29,747 nucleotides of DNA from GWA2-44-9 sp964429675 (GTDB lineage Bacteria; Patescibacteriota; Minisyncoccia; 2-02-FULL-40-12; GWA2-44-9). The stretch is from contig CAYSDF010000004.1 of assembly GCA_964429675.1 (NCBI GenBank), positions 1 to 29,747 of the forward strand. Reading direction: 5' to 3'. A program made the translations under genes and the position numbers. This document shows, one piece after another, positions 21,277 to 29,038 of the stretch (position 1 is its first letter; every line of letters begins with the position of its first letter). The notes beneath the pieces were generated by a model. The model ran no database searches. It saw nothing but the letters and a program-made list of their open reading frames with translations, and had not been told where the DNA came from.

Positions 21277-21306
21277 AAAATCCCGGCTTTGACAGCCGGG
21301 ATTTTC
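21277..21306 (+). terminator. Intrinsic terminator
   Basis: AAAATCCCGGCT (21277-21288) and AGCCGGGATTTT (21294-21305) with the loop TTGAC, 20 nt after the upstream stop. It could work in both directions. The TTG at 21289, an apparent earlier start of the next gene, lies in its loop. Confidence 0.85.
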
Positions 21307-21348
21307 TTTGCTAATTTTTGCCTACAGATCATTAAAAAGGAAGCAAAA

Positions 21349-22719
21349 ATGAAGAGCTCAGTATTGTCTGAGAAGTCTCCTGATATATTTTCTGAACCTT
21401 TTACCGAGGAAGAAGTCTCGGCTTATTTAGAAGCAATATACGAGACTGTTAATGGTGTCCGGTTTGCCAAAGACGAACCTGTACCCAAGACAATATTGAT
21501 CGATCTTTTTGGCACTCAGAAATCTATGAAGACGTCTGTTACGGGAAAGATCGAGCAGGTTTTCCGACGCCATAAATTCCGAGCTTACTGCCCTCCGGAA
21601 ACAGCTGAGCATGAGGGCATTAGGAGTCTGACTACGGACGACCCCGTGATTGAGCAAGCTAAGCATTTAAGCGGGGTCAGGGATCAGTATTTGTATCTGT
21701 CTAACCATCCTAGGGCCCACGTCGCTATTACCAGTCGCGGTCTTAAAGATATGCTCTACTGGTATGAGAAAGGCTTGCGAAAGGGGATTTATAGTGAGAC
21801 TCATGTCCAAAGCATAAAGAACGAGATATATCAGCTACTGTCGCTTGACCTTGTTGACGCCTACTTCTTCTTTACCTGTTCTGTGGAGACGGCAATCAGA
21901 CGCGAATATGAATGCGCTCTTACCCAAAAGCGTGGATCGAAAATGAACGAGAAAGATATTTCCGAGACAATAGATATATACATAAAAGTTCTTGAAGGCG
22001 TTGAAAAGAATGTTCCTGGATTGCCAATCTTTCACGTTGATACTTCCGATATGGATTTGAGGCAAGCCGGAGAAGAGGTATTGAAATATCTTTTGCCGAC
22101 CATTTGCTCCAGATTCAATGTCCCTGAGGGACAATTAATGACTCGATCGTTGTCGCTGGTTAAAAAGCGAGCCAGGCACTCTCCTTATTTTGAAGAGCAG
22201 CTAAAATTTAGGGGCCAGCCCTCTATAGAAAAGGCAAATGCTGCCGGATGGACATTAGAGAAGACAAGTTATCAGGAGGATACTTATTTTGTCCTGCCAA
22301 ATCAGGAACAATATGATCCTCGGGGAGAGGTTTTACGCTTAAGACATGAGGGCGGTGATTATAAACTCATGTATAAGGGTCCTGCCAGGGACACTCTCAT
22401 ATCTCACCGCTCCACGCTATCTTTTAAAGTTAATTCCGATGAAGCTAAAAAGGAATGTGATAGATATAAAACCCTGGTTGTTCTTAAAAAGACCCGTTCG
22501 AGTTTTAGAAATACAGGAGTTGGTTCTGATGATCATTTTTTTACCCTTCATATAGACTCAATAGAAGGGCTTGGTGATTTCACCGAAATAAGGGCAAGAG
22601 GATCTTTTGACAAGATGCATACTTCGGAATTGCTTAATCTTGCCCATCAGCTTGGTTTTGGAATGAGTACTATGATAGAAGGCACTTATCTTTCGCTGGC
22701 ACTGTCCAGCAAAAGTTAG
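21349..22719 (+). CDS. P-loop NTPase (nucleotide-kinase-like) fused to a CYTH domain
   Basis: A 456-residue two-domain protein. Residues about 45-250 are a P-loop NTPase resembling deoxynucleoside or thymidylate kinases: strand TILIDLFG, a non-standard Walker A GTQKSMKT (55-62, Gly before Lys replaced by Met), a LID-like basic region RREYECALTQKRG (184-196) and a closing PIFHVDTSD strand. Residues about 278-456 match a CYTH/triphosphate-tunnel domain: degenerate ExExK as EEQLK (282-286), DTYF, VLRLR, YKGP, SHRSTLSFKV, VVLKKTR, LHIDSIEGLGDFTEIRA and a GTYLSL end. The pairing recalls TTD14-like and uridine-kinase-CYTH proteins and suggests coupled handling of triphosphates. ATG 21349 is chosen because AAAAAGGAAG precedes it; the longer frame would start inside a terminator. 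Confidence 0.8.
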   Translation: MKSSVLSEKSPDIFSEPFTEEEVSAYLEAIYETVNGVRFAKDEPVPKTILIDLFGTQKSMKTSVTGKIEQVFRRHKFRAYCPPETAEHEGIRSLTTDDPVIEQAKHLSGVRDQYLYLSNHPRAHVAITSRGLKDMLYWYEKGLRKGIYSETHVQSIKNEIYQLLSLDLVDAYFFFTCSVETAIRREYECALTQKRGSKMNEKDISETIDIYIKVLEGVEKNVPGLPIFHVDTSDMDLRQAGEEVLKYLLPTICSRFNVPEGQLMTRSLSLVKKRARHSPYFEEQLKFRGQPSIEKANAAGWTLEKTSYQEDTYFVLPNQEQYDPRGEVLRLRHEGGDYKLMYKGPARDTLISHRSTLSFKVNSDEAKKECDRYKTLVVLKKTRSSFRNTGVGSDDHFFTLHIDSIEGLGDFTEIRARGSFDKMHTSELLNLAHQLGFGMSTMIEGTYLSLALSSKS

Positions 22720-22724
22720 AATGT

Positions 22725-22752
22725 AATCCCGCCTAGGCGGGATTTTTGTTTT
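22725..22752 (+). terminator. Intrinsic terminator (20-bp perfect palindrome)
   Basis: AATCCCGCCT and its exact complement (22725-22744), followed by TTTGTTTTTT. It closes the NTPase-CYTH gene five nucleotides after its stop. Confidence 0.87.
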
Positions 22753-22771
22753 TTGGTAAGATTAAGAGACA

Positions 22772-23926
22772 TTGCAACATAATAAAGAATTTTTCTGGGC
22801 CCTGGTTCTTCTAGCCGTATTTATCGTGGCAGTTTTAATGTTTGAAAGAAATTTTGGCCATGACTCCAGGGCTAAAGCCACAAAGATTTCTGAGTCTTCG
22901 TCCGAGGCCCGACCACTTACTAATCCGCCCCAAATAATTAAGGCTATATATTTTACCGCTTTGTCAGGCGGGAGTGATAAGAAGATCAGTTATTTACTTG
23001 ATCTGGCTAAAACCAACGGAATAAATGCGGTAGTCATAGACATAAAGGATTATTCCGGCTATATATCTTATGATACTTCGGTGCCGGATGTTAAAAGGTA
23101 TAAGTCTGAAGATATAACCATTCATGACGTCGATGCGCTTATTACTAGGCTCCACGAGCAAGGAATCTACGCGATAGCGAGACTAACTGTTTTTCAAGAC
23201 CCGACGCTGGCTAGGGCCAGGCCGGACTTGGCAGTCCGGAATGGATCTCAGACATGGTATGACGGCAAGGGTTTGGCTTGGATTGATCCGGCAGCAAAAG
23301 ACGCCTGGGATTACAATATCGCCATTGCCAAAGACGCCTCTGCAAAGGGCTTTGATGAGATAAACTTCGACTATGTGCGTTTCCCTAGTGATGGAAACAT
23401 CGAGGCTATAAAATATCCTTTTTGGGACGGCAAGACACCCAAAAGTCAGGTTATAAGATCATTCTTCAAGTATTTGAGGGAAAACTTGGAAGGGGTTAAA
23501 ATATCAGCTGATCTTTTTGGTTTTACAACAATTCACAAAGACGACCTTGGCATAGGTCAGGTTATCGAAAACGCCTTTGCTTATTTTGATTATGTTTGTC
23601 CTATGGTATATCCGTCCCACTATCCGCTAACTTTTTTGGGATATCCTAATCCGGCCGAGCATCCTTACGACGTAATCAAGAATGCCATGGATGGGGGGAT
23701 CACAAAACTTGAGGCCTATAGGCAATCAAGAATAAAAAGAGGCCTGGATTATAATAAATCAGAAATTCGTCCCTGGCTTCAGGATTTTGATTTGGGGGCT
23801 GATTATAATGTAGGGATGATAAACGCTGAAATAAAAGCCGTAACTGATACCGAGGGGAATAATTTCAAGGGCTTCATGCTCTGGAATGCTTCTAATAACT
23901 ATACCCCCGGTATTTCTAAAAACTAA
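22772..23926 (+). CDS. Exported putative glycoside hydrolase (DUF4015 family)
   Basis: A 384-residue protein with an N-terminal membrane helix (about residues 8-25) and a TIM-barrel domain of the DUF4015/COG1306 putative glycoside hydrolase type: IKAIYFTALSGG, NGINAVVIDIKDYSGYISYD, a GIYAIARLTVFQDPTLA strand, the hallmark DEINFDYVRFPSDG (Asp and Arg near residues 207-211), SADLFGFT and CPMVYPSHYP. Such proteins are thought to act on extracellular polysaccharide, but no activity is proven. The start is TTG (MQHNKEF); no nearer ATG keeps the membrane helix. The next gene begins immediately after the stop codon, so the two glycoside-hydrolase-like genes form one unit. Confidence 0.87.
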   Translation: MQHNKEFFWALVLLAVFIVAVLMFERNFGHDSRAKATKISESSSEARPLTNPPQIIKAIYFTALSGGSDKKISYLLDLAKTNGINAVVIDIKDYSGYISYDTSVPDVKRYKSEDITIHDVDALITRLHEQGIYAIARLTVFQDPTLARARPDLAVRNGSQTWYDGKGLAWIDPAAKDAWDYNIAIAKDASAKGFDEINFDYVRFPSDGNIEAIKYPFWDGKTPKSQVIRSFFKYLRENLEGVKISADLFGFTTIHKDDLGIGQVIENAFAYFDYVCPMVYPSHYPLTFLGYPNPAEHPYDVIKNAMDGGITKLEAYRQSRIKRGLDYNKSEIRPWLQDFDLGADYNVGMINAEIKAVTDTEGNNFKGFMLWNASNNYTPGISKN

Positions 23927-25201
23927 ATGAATAAAGATTTATGGTGGAAAAAGGCGGTTATATATGAAGTCTATGTCGATAAGTTTGCTAAAGATTTTAA
24001 CGGCATGACTGAAAAACTAGATTATCTTAAGAAATTAGGTATAGACTGTATTTGGATTCTGCCCCATTATCCTTCACCGATGGTTGATGACGGCTACGAT
24101 GTTTCGGACTATATGAATGTTAGGCCGGAATTCGGCACACTTGATGATTTTGCTAGGTTTACTTTAAAGGCTCATGATATGGGAATCAGGGTTATTGTTG
24201 ACCTTGTTATCAACCATGCTTCCATTGATCATCCTTGGTTCCTCGAAGCTTCTCAGTCCGAAGAAAATCCCAAAAGAAATTTTTTTATCTGGTCAAAAAC
24301 CGGCGAAGAATTTCCAGATGCAGTTAATCCATTTTCTCATATGAAGCCTTCTAATTGGATACCCAATCCCAAGACCGGGGATTATTATTTTGCTTCATTT
24401 TATCCTCAGCAGGCGGATTTGAACTGGGATAATCCGGAAGTTTTTAATGAAATGATGAAAGTTATGGATTTCTGGATTGGCCATGGTGTTGATGGTTTTC
24501 GTCTTGATGCGGCACCTTTTCTTATTAAGAGAGCAGGGACTCCGTGCGTTAATTTACCCGAGACGCATGATGTGCTTAAAAAGATAAGAAAGCATATAGA
24601 AAGGCAAAATCTCAACGTGATTCTTCTTGCCGAAGCCAATGGTCCGCTTGAAAGGATAATGGAGTATTTCGGGCAAGGTGAAGAATGTCATATGGTTTTT
24701 CATTTTCATCTTATGTCGGCGATGCTCTTGTCATTAAAGAGGGGAGATGTGGGCATTATCGAAAAATTGATAAAAAATTCATTTGATATTCCTGAAAACT
24801 GTCAGTGGGCAACATTTCTAAGAAATCATGACGAACTAACTCTGGAGCATATTTCTCTGGCCAGAAGAGAAGAGCTTTTAAAATGGCTTGATCCTGATAA
24901 GAAGTATTCCTTTGAGGGCCGTGGAAGTTCAATACGATTAGCAGAGATTTTTAAAGGCCATACGGAGAAAATTCTAGAAGCTTTCAAAATGCTTTTTGAA
25001 AATCCGGGTTCTCCCATAATATATTATGGCGATGAGATAGGAATGGAAAATTTAGAATTACCGGAAAGGCCGGCTGACTCTCGGCGTTATGTGAGGGGCA
25101 GCTTTGATTGGGATGAAGCAGAAAAACAGGCAGATGATCCCAACTCTTTACTCATGATTCTGTCGGAGATGATATCAGGATATAAAAATAGACATAATTG
25201 A
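23927..25201 (+). CDS. GH13 alpha-glucosidase/trehalose-synthase-like enzyme, short form
   Basis: A 424-residue alpha-amylase family protein closely patterned on trehalose synthase (maltose glucosylmutase): WWKKAVIYEVYVDKF, LPHYPSPMVDDGYDVSDY, region I VDLVINHAS, region II DGFRLDAAP with nucleophile Asp194, region III LLAEANGP with acid/base Glu236, GEECHMVFHFHLM, and region IV LRNHDELTLE with Asp302. All catalytic residues are intact. The protein ends about 35-40 residues after YYGDEIGM, so the C-terminal beta-domain (and the maltokinase domain of some TreS proteins) is missing; usual length is 550 or more. There is no signal peptide, so it acts in the cytoplasm on alpha-linked glucose units. 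The exact reaction (trehalose synthesis or hydrolysis) cannot be read. Confidence 0.85.
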   Translation: MNKDLWWKKAVIYEVYVDKFAKDFNGMTEKLDYLKKLGIDCIWILPHYPSPMVDDGYDVSDYMNVRPEFGTLDDFARFTLKAHDMGIRVIVDLVINHASIDHPWFLEASQSEENPKRNFFIWSKTGEEFPDAVNPFSHMKPSNWIPNPKTGDYYFASFYPQQADLNWDNPEVFNEMMKVMDFWIGHGVDGFRLDAAPFLIKRAGTPCVNLPETHDVLKKIRKHIERQNLNVILLAEANGPLERIMEYFGQGEECHMVFHFHLMSAMLLSLKRGDVGIIEKLIKNSFDIPENCQWATFLRNHDELTLEHISLARREELLKWLDPDKKYSFEGRGSSIRLAEIFKGHTEKILEAFKMLFENPGSPIIYYGDEIGMENLELPERPADSRRYVRGSFDWDEAEKQADDPNSLLMILSEMISGYKNRHN

Positions 25202-25325
25202 TATCAACAAGGGAAGATTGTTACGGCTTGGGTATTCGAGGTATAATTAATCTAATATATAGTAAGCCGTAAGAAGCAAGGATTCATCGCAATATTTATT
25301 GGCTATGATTCCTATTCGTGGGGCT

Positions 25326-25331
25326 TATAAA
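25326..25331 (+). promoter_or_regulatory. -10 box of a leaderless transcript
   Basis: TATAAA lies 6 nt before the ATG at 25338. An inverted repeat TTACGGCTT / AAGCCGTAA (about 25221-25271) with a TATAAT inside lies further upstream and may hold another regulatory site. Confidence 0.42.
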
Positions 25332-25337
25332 CTAATA

Positions 25338-25793
25338 ATGGATAAAAAGAAGAATATGTATTTTATACTAGGTATAATAGCCTTTTTTGTGGTTATTTTA
25401 ATTTGGGCTATGAAGGGAAACGAACCTATTGGAGCCCGCTTGAACAAATCTCCAGAGCCTTCTTCTGGATACACAAATTCTTTGGAAGTTCCTGGTTCAG
25501 GAGGTAAGCTTCTCAGCTATACTCAGGCCGTAAAAGAATATCAAGGAAGAATAGTTCAATTTGATGCGATGTGTCAAGCACACCCGAATAATTTTACTGT
25601 AAAAAATGGCACAGCTGTTATGTTTGACAACAGATCTGGTGATGGAAGGTGGTTCTCGCTTAATAATTTCGGATACTATCTCAAAGGTTATGGATTTACT
25701 GTGATTACATTATCAAGTAGAAAGCTACCGCTGACTGTAGTTGTAGATTGCGGTTCAGCTCAAAATGTAGCCCAGATACTTATTCAGAAGTAG
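25338..25793 (+). CDS. Small exported protein of unknown function, beta-rich
   Basis: A 151-residue protein with a membrane anchor (about residues 6-26) and a soluble beta-rich domain: GRIVQFDAMCQAHPNNFTVK, NGTAVMFDNRSGDGRWFSLN, YYLKGYGFTVITLSS, LPLTVVVDCGSAQNVAQILIQ. Two Cys (in DAMCQAHP and VVDCGSAQN) are placed to form a disulphide. The FTVKNGTAVMFDNRS / LPLTVVVDCG layout looks like a cupredoxin-type sandwich without the usual copper ligands; I do not know a named family. The ATG at 25338 is preferred over the upstream in-frame start at 25299 because the membrane helix then begins near the N-terminus and the -10 box is correctly spaced. Confidence 0.72.
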   Translation: MDKKKNMYFILGIIAFFVVILIWAMKGNEPIGARLNKSPEPSSGYTNSLEVPGSGGKLLSYTQAVKEYQGRIVQFDAMCQAHPNNFTVKNGTAVMFDNRSGDGRWFSLNNFGYYLKGYGFTVITLSSRKLPLTVVVDCGSAQNVAQILIQK

Positions 25794-25806
25794 CCTAATT
25801 TATCCT

Positions 25807-25856
25807 AAGCAATCATAAAATGCCCCTTCTAGGGGCATTTTATGATTGCTTTTTCT
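25807..25856 (+). terminator. Intrinsic terminator with 20-bp stem
   Basis: Arms 25807-25826 and 25832-25851 (AAGCAATCATAAAATGCCCC and its exact complement) with the loop TTCTA, followed by TTTCTTAATTTT. Confidence 0.88.
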
Positions 25857-25928
25857 TAATTTTATGCTTTAATTAATTAACCCGAAATGTAAGACCGGGC
25901 CGTATATACCGTCTTAACATCATAAACA

Positions 25929-26423
25929 GTGTCAAAAAATACAGAGTTTCTAAAGATATATGACGATTTTTCAGATGCGATTTTTAGGCATTGCTATTTT
26001 AAAATGCTCGATAGAGATAAGGCAAAAGACATCACCCAGGAGACTTTCATCAGGCTTTGGAAGTATATAGCCGGCGGCGAAGAGATAGAGAATGCCAGGG
26101 CTCTTTTGTATAAAATGGCCAATAATCTTATTATTGATGAGTCGCGTAAAAAACAGACTGTATCCATAGAGCTGCTGTCTGAGAAAGGATTTGATCCCGG
26201 GACTGATAATATGCCGAAACTCATTAGCGAGTTAGATAGCAAGTTCGTGGGAGATGTAGTAAAAAAACTTGAACCAAGGTATAGAGAAATTATAAACATG
26301 CGTTTTATAGAGGACCTGTCTATAAAAGAAATAGCCGAGGCAACGGATGAAACTGAAAATAATATTTCCGTCAGAATCCACAGGGGGCTTAAACAATTAC
26401 GCGAAATTTTAGACAATGGATAA
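25929..26423 (+). CDS. Sigma-70 family (ECF-type) RNA polymerase sigma factor
   Basis: A 164-residue protein with only regions 2 and 4. Region 2 (about residues 8-75) includes FRHCYFKMLDRDKAKDITQETFIRLWKYI, matching the core-binding and -10-recognition helices; region 4 (about 110-160) includes LEPRYREIINMRFIEDLSIKEIAEATDETENNISVRIHRGLKQLRE, the helix-turn-helix that contacts the -35 box. This two-domain layout is that of ECF sigma factors. It starts with GTG. Its end overlaps the start of the DUF5667 gene by 8 nt, the tight coupling usual for a sigma factor and its regulator. I found no clear autoregulatory promoter in 25860-25928. Confidence 0.9.
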   Translation: MSKNTEFLKIYDDFSDAIFRHCYFKMLDRDKAKDITQETFIRLWKYIAGGEEIENARALLYKMANNLIIDESRKKQTVSIELLSEKGFDPGTDNMPKLISELDSKFVGDVVKKLEPRYREIINMRFIEDLSIKEIAEATDETENNISVRIHRGLKQLREILDNG

Positions 26424-27246
26424 CTTAATAAAAAAATTCATCGAAAGTGCCCGAAAAATTCGTTTAGAAGAAAGCGATAAGTTTTTTATGCGCCAGAACC
26501 TTATTTCTTTGATGGAAAATAATCCTGTAAGAAATTTAAATAACCTTCGTCAGAATTTGGGAAGGTCGAAGTTTAAATTTAATTTTTTATCACCCCAGTT
26601 ATTAACTAATCCTATGCCATTAATGATAATCGCAGCATTGTTAATCGGAGGAGGTACCTCTTTCGCGGCAGAAAGTGCTTTGCCAGGAGATATACTATAT
26701 CTGGTTAAAGTAGGAATCAATGAAGAAGTAAGGGGTTGGGCTTCACTCTCAAGCGAAGATAGCGCCAATTGGGAGGTTCAAAAAGCCAGTCGCCGTCTTG
26801 ATGAGGCTGAAAAGCTTGCTTCCCAGGGTAAGCTCGACACCAATACTAGCGTCAATATAGAAGAGAATTTTGGGGCCCATGCCGATGCGGTCAATAAAAA
26901 GATCGAAGACTTTAAAGAAAAAAAGAATTTTAGAGCAGCCGCCGATGTAAGCTCTAATTTTGAGACATCACTGAAGGCCCATGAGAATATTATCGCCAAG
27001 CTTGCCAAGAAAGAAGCAAAGCTTGAGTCGATACATCAGAGTGTTAGAATGGAGGCAAATAATATGATCGGCGAACGGGAAGATGCCGAATCAAGGGGCT
27101 CTCTGAAGCTGGATTCCGGTGAAGATAATTCAGGAGAGGATATAAATGATAGTCAGGACCTGAATATCAATGCGGGAACAGGAGGAGGGTTAGATGGAAG
27201 CTCAACTAAATTCCAGGGTAGCTTAAGGAGTCACCTCGGACTCTAG
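26416..27246 (+). CDS. DUF5667 membrane protein, putative anti-sigma factor
   Basis: A 276-residue protein: a cytoplasmic N-terminal region (about residues 1-65) with helix FIESARKIRLEESDKFFMRQNL, one membrane helix (about 67-87, PLMIIAALLIGGGTSFAAES), then the DUF5667 domain LPGDILYLVKVGINEEVRGW..S.E..A.WEVQKASRRLDEAEKLASQGKL, and a helical region to about residue 215. The last 50 residues are acidic and Gly/Ser-rich. The layout (cytoplasmic N-terminus, one helix, extracytoplasmic domain, coupled to an ECF sigma gene by an 8-nt overlap) is that of an anti-sigma factor, but there is no classical ZAS motif, so this role is inferred from context. Confidence 0.82.
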   Translation: MDNLIKKFIESARKIRLEESDKFFMRQNLISLMENNPVRNLNNLRQNLGRSKFKFNFLSPQLLTNPMPLMIIAALLIGGGTSFAAESALPGDILYLVKVGINEEVRGWASLSSEDSANWEVQKASRRLDEAEKLASQGKLDTNTSVNIEENFGAHADAVNKKIEDFKEKKNFRAAADVSSNFETSLKAHENIIAKLAKKEAKLESIHQSVRMEANNMIGEREDAESRGSLKLDSGEDNSGEDINDSQDLNINAGTGGGLDGSSTKFQGSLRSHLGL

Positions 27247-27254
27247 AACCTACT

Positions 27255-27300
27255 AAATTAAAGCCCCTCATCCGCCGGCCGGCGGAAGGGGTTTTAATTT
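27255..27300. terminator. Bidirectional intrinsic terminator
   Basis: AAATTAAAGCCCCT (27255-27268) pairs with AGGGGTTTTAATTT (27287-27300), around a GC-rich tip CCGCCGG / CCGGCGG (27272-27285). It lies between convergent genes and reaches the stop codon of the DUF192 gene. Confidence 0.85.
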
Positions 27301-27781
27301 AGTTCCTGAAATCAATCTTATCTCCGATCGAAATATTATTTTTATCTGTCCAGCCGGCATTAACCTCGATTACATAAACTATAGGAGATGGAGGATTGAA
27401 AGTTTTAGGAAATGAATCAGGGGGTATGTTCTTTGTTATCCCTACTATGTGCCAGTTTGCATCTATCCAGATCATATCGAGGGGGAAATTCATGTCTTTC
27501 ATCCAAAATCCTGGTATAGCAGGCGGAGTGAAGATAAAAATCATGCCCTCATCCTCCATCATTGAATATCTTCCCGATAGCCCCTGCATCTTCTTTTCTG
27601 CTGTATCAGCTATCTCAACGGTCAGTTTGATGCCATCTATTGTAACTTGTCCGCTCTTGATGCTGTTATTTGCAATTAATTTCGCAGGAGATTTAGGGGT
27701 TTCTGGCTTTTTTAATATAAAAAACCCCGTAAGCAGAGCTACGAATACCCCGAAGGTGTAAATTATTTTTCTGGTAGTCAT
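27299..27781 (-). CDS. DUF192 family exported protein
   Basis: A 160-residue protein with an N-terminal membrane helix (about residues 5-22) followed by a DUF192 domain: VTIDGIKLTVEIADTAEKKMQGLSGR, the hallmark E.MIFIF (MMEDEGMIFIFTPPAIPGFWMKDMNFPLDMIWID) and YVIEVNAGWTDKNNISIGDKI. The FWMK.M..PLD..W.D and E.naG......i..Gd motifs are diagnostic. DUF192 is a small beta-rich domain of unknown function, often exported. It is downstream of the CBS genes on the same strand, but a palindromic terminator separates them. Confidence 0.9.
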   Translation of the reverse strand: MTTRKIIYTFGVFVALLTGFFILKKPETPKSPAKLIANNSIKSGQVTIDGIKLTVEIADTAEKKMQGLSGRYSMMEDEGMIFIFTPPAIPGFWMKDMNFPLDMIWIDANWHIVGITKNIPPDSFPKTFNPPSPIVYVIEVNAGWTDKNNISIGDKIDFRN

Positions 27782-27786
27782 AAATA

Positions 27787-27814
27787 AATTAACCCCGCCA
27801 TGGCGGGGTTAATT
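27787..27814 (-). terminator. Terminator of the CBS genes (28-bp perfect palindrome)
   Basis: AATTAACCCCGCCA and its exact complement, followed on the minus strand by TTAATTTATTT-type sequence. It lies 13 nt after the stop of the CBS gene at 27828 and just before the DUF192 start. Confidence 0.8.
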
Positions 27815-27827
27815 GTGGGCGTAATTA

Positions 27828-28328
27828 TTAAAAATACTTTAGAACTCCCTGCAGTACATGGAACGGGCGAAGGACGTCGAATCTGCTTACCACGCCGATT
27901 ACCTTGTTGTCCTTGTCTATTATTGGGATCGGGTTAACTCTGTGGTGCTCCTTGAATACCCTTATGATCTCTTCAAATGTAGCCGTTTCAGTTAAAGTGA
28001 GTGGTTCTTTGTTCATTATGTCGGAAACCTTCAGGGACAGGATTTCTTCCTGGAAATGAGACTGGTCTTTTTTAAACAATGGCATATTCTTCAACACTAC
28101 TTGGAGGGTGGGTAGGTGGATGGCGGAGGTTTTATTGATTAGATCGTACTCAGTCACTAGGCCAACAAGCTTGTTGTCTTTGTCTACCACTGGAACGCCG
28201 TCAAAGTTGTGTTCGGCTATGATCTTGGCTACATCAAGAAGAGGGGTCTCTGGGTTTACGGTTATGACCTCGGTGGTCATAAGTTCCTTTACGGTTATAT
28301 TAGTTAATTTTTCGTTTGGGTCTGTCAT
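27828..28328 (-). CDS. CBS-domain-pair protein (second copy)
   Basis: A 166-residue protein made of two CBS motifs in tandem: ITVKELMTTEVITVNPETPLLDVAKIIAEHNFDGVPVVDKDNKLVGLVTEYDL (about 8-64) and LKVSDIMNKEPLTLTETATFEEIIRVFKEHHRVNPIPIIDKDNKVIGVVSRFDVL (about 98-153). Paired CBS motifs form a Bateman domain that binds adenosine nucleotides. There is no attached enzyme or channel, so the partner protein is unknown. It is about half identical by eye to the next gene upstream, and both keep the same inserted helical linker (about 65-95), so they arose by tandem duplication. Confidence 0.9.
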   Translation of the reverse strand: MTDPNEKLTNITVKELMTTEVITVNPETPLLDVAKIIAEHNFDGVPVVDKDNKLVGLVTEYDLINKTSAIHLPTLQVVLKNMPLFKKDQSHFQEEILSLKVSDIMNKEPLTLTETATFEEIIRVFKEHHRVNPIPIIDKDNKVIGVVSRFDVLRPFHVLQGVLKYF

Positions 28329-28396
28329 ATGTTCTTATTGTTATATTTTTTTAGTGTTATTACCAGCGCTATTATCCACAATAATCCGGAGCCCCC

Positions 28397-28885
28397 TCAC
28401 ATTCTATAAATACCGGAAGATTTTAGCAGGTCGCTTCGGCTGACGAGGCCAAGAAGTTTGTTTTCCTTATCGACTACGGGTATTGGGTTTATTCTTTGAT
28501 TTTTTCTGAAAATATCTATTAATTCTTCAAAAGGGGCATCGGGAGAGATGACCATCGGATTCTTAGTCATAATGTCTCCTACTTTTAAAGGATAAATCTC
28601 CTCAGACCTTTTTTTAAAATTTGAATTTGGTTCTTTTGAATTGTAGACATCATGAAGAACGCTTCTCAGCGTATTAAGGGTAGCCTCGGAAGCCTTTTCT
28701 ATTAGATCAAACTCTGTGATGATGCCTAAAACTTTGTTTTCTTTATCAACTACGGGCATTCCGTTAAAATTATGTTCTGAGAGAACTTTGGCAACATCAA
28801 GCACGGACATATCGATGTGAGCAGACATGACTTCTGTGGTCATTATGTCTTTTACTAGAATTTTTTTCGTTGTTTTATTAACCAT
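28397..28885 (-). CDS. CBS-domain-pair protein (first copy)
   Basis: With the start at 28885 the product is 162 residues, MVNKTTKKILVKDIMTTEVM onward. It has two CBS motifs: KDIMTTEVMSAHIDMSVLDVAKVLSEHNFNGMPVVDKENKVLGIITEFDL and VGDIMTKNPMVISPDAPFEELIDIFRKNQRINPIPVVDKENKLLGLVSRSDLL. It is a free-standing Bateman module of the nucleotide-sensing type. An upstream ATG (28927) would add 14 residues but lies upstream of the candidate promoter box, so 28885 is preferred. It sits 68 nt before its paralogue on the same strand, and the pair was presumably transcribed together. Confidence 0.9.
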   Translation of the reverse strand: MVNKTTKKILVKDIMTTEVMSAHIDMSVLDVAKVLSEHNFNGMPVVDKENKVLGIITEFDLIEKASEATLNTLRSVLHDVYNSKEPNSNFKKRSEEIYPLKVGDIMTKNPMVISPDAPFEELIDIFRKNQRINPIPVVDKENKLLGLVSRSDLLKSSGIYRM

Positions 28886-28898
28886 GATAGGTAAATTT

Positions 28899-28907
28899 AG
28901 TATATCA
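28899..28907 (-). promoter_or_regulatory. Extended -10 promoter of the CBS genes
   Basis: On the minus strand TGATATACT (TGn-TATACT) lies 13 nt before the ATG at 28885. No clear -35 box is visible. Confidence 0.5.
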
Positions 28908-28974
28908 CAGGTTATGGTTTTAACCATTCTTCATGTCCACAATTAGACCTCTTTTTTACGAATTCCCCCAGCTG

Positions 28975-29003
28975 TTGCATTTTAAGACGATCTGTGATAA
29001 CAT
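28975..29003 (+). promoter_or_regulatory. Candidate promoter of the RRM gene
   Basis: TTGCAT (28975-28980), a 17-nt spacer and TAACAT (28998-29003). Transcription from here would give a leader of about 150 nt before the GTG at 29163, containing the hairpin at 29039-29069. The stretch 28928-29162 has no gene. Confidence 0.5.
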
Positions 29004-29038
29004 ATTGTCAGCGTAGGTGTTCTCAGCGAGGTTTCTCC

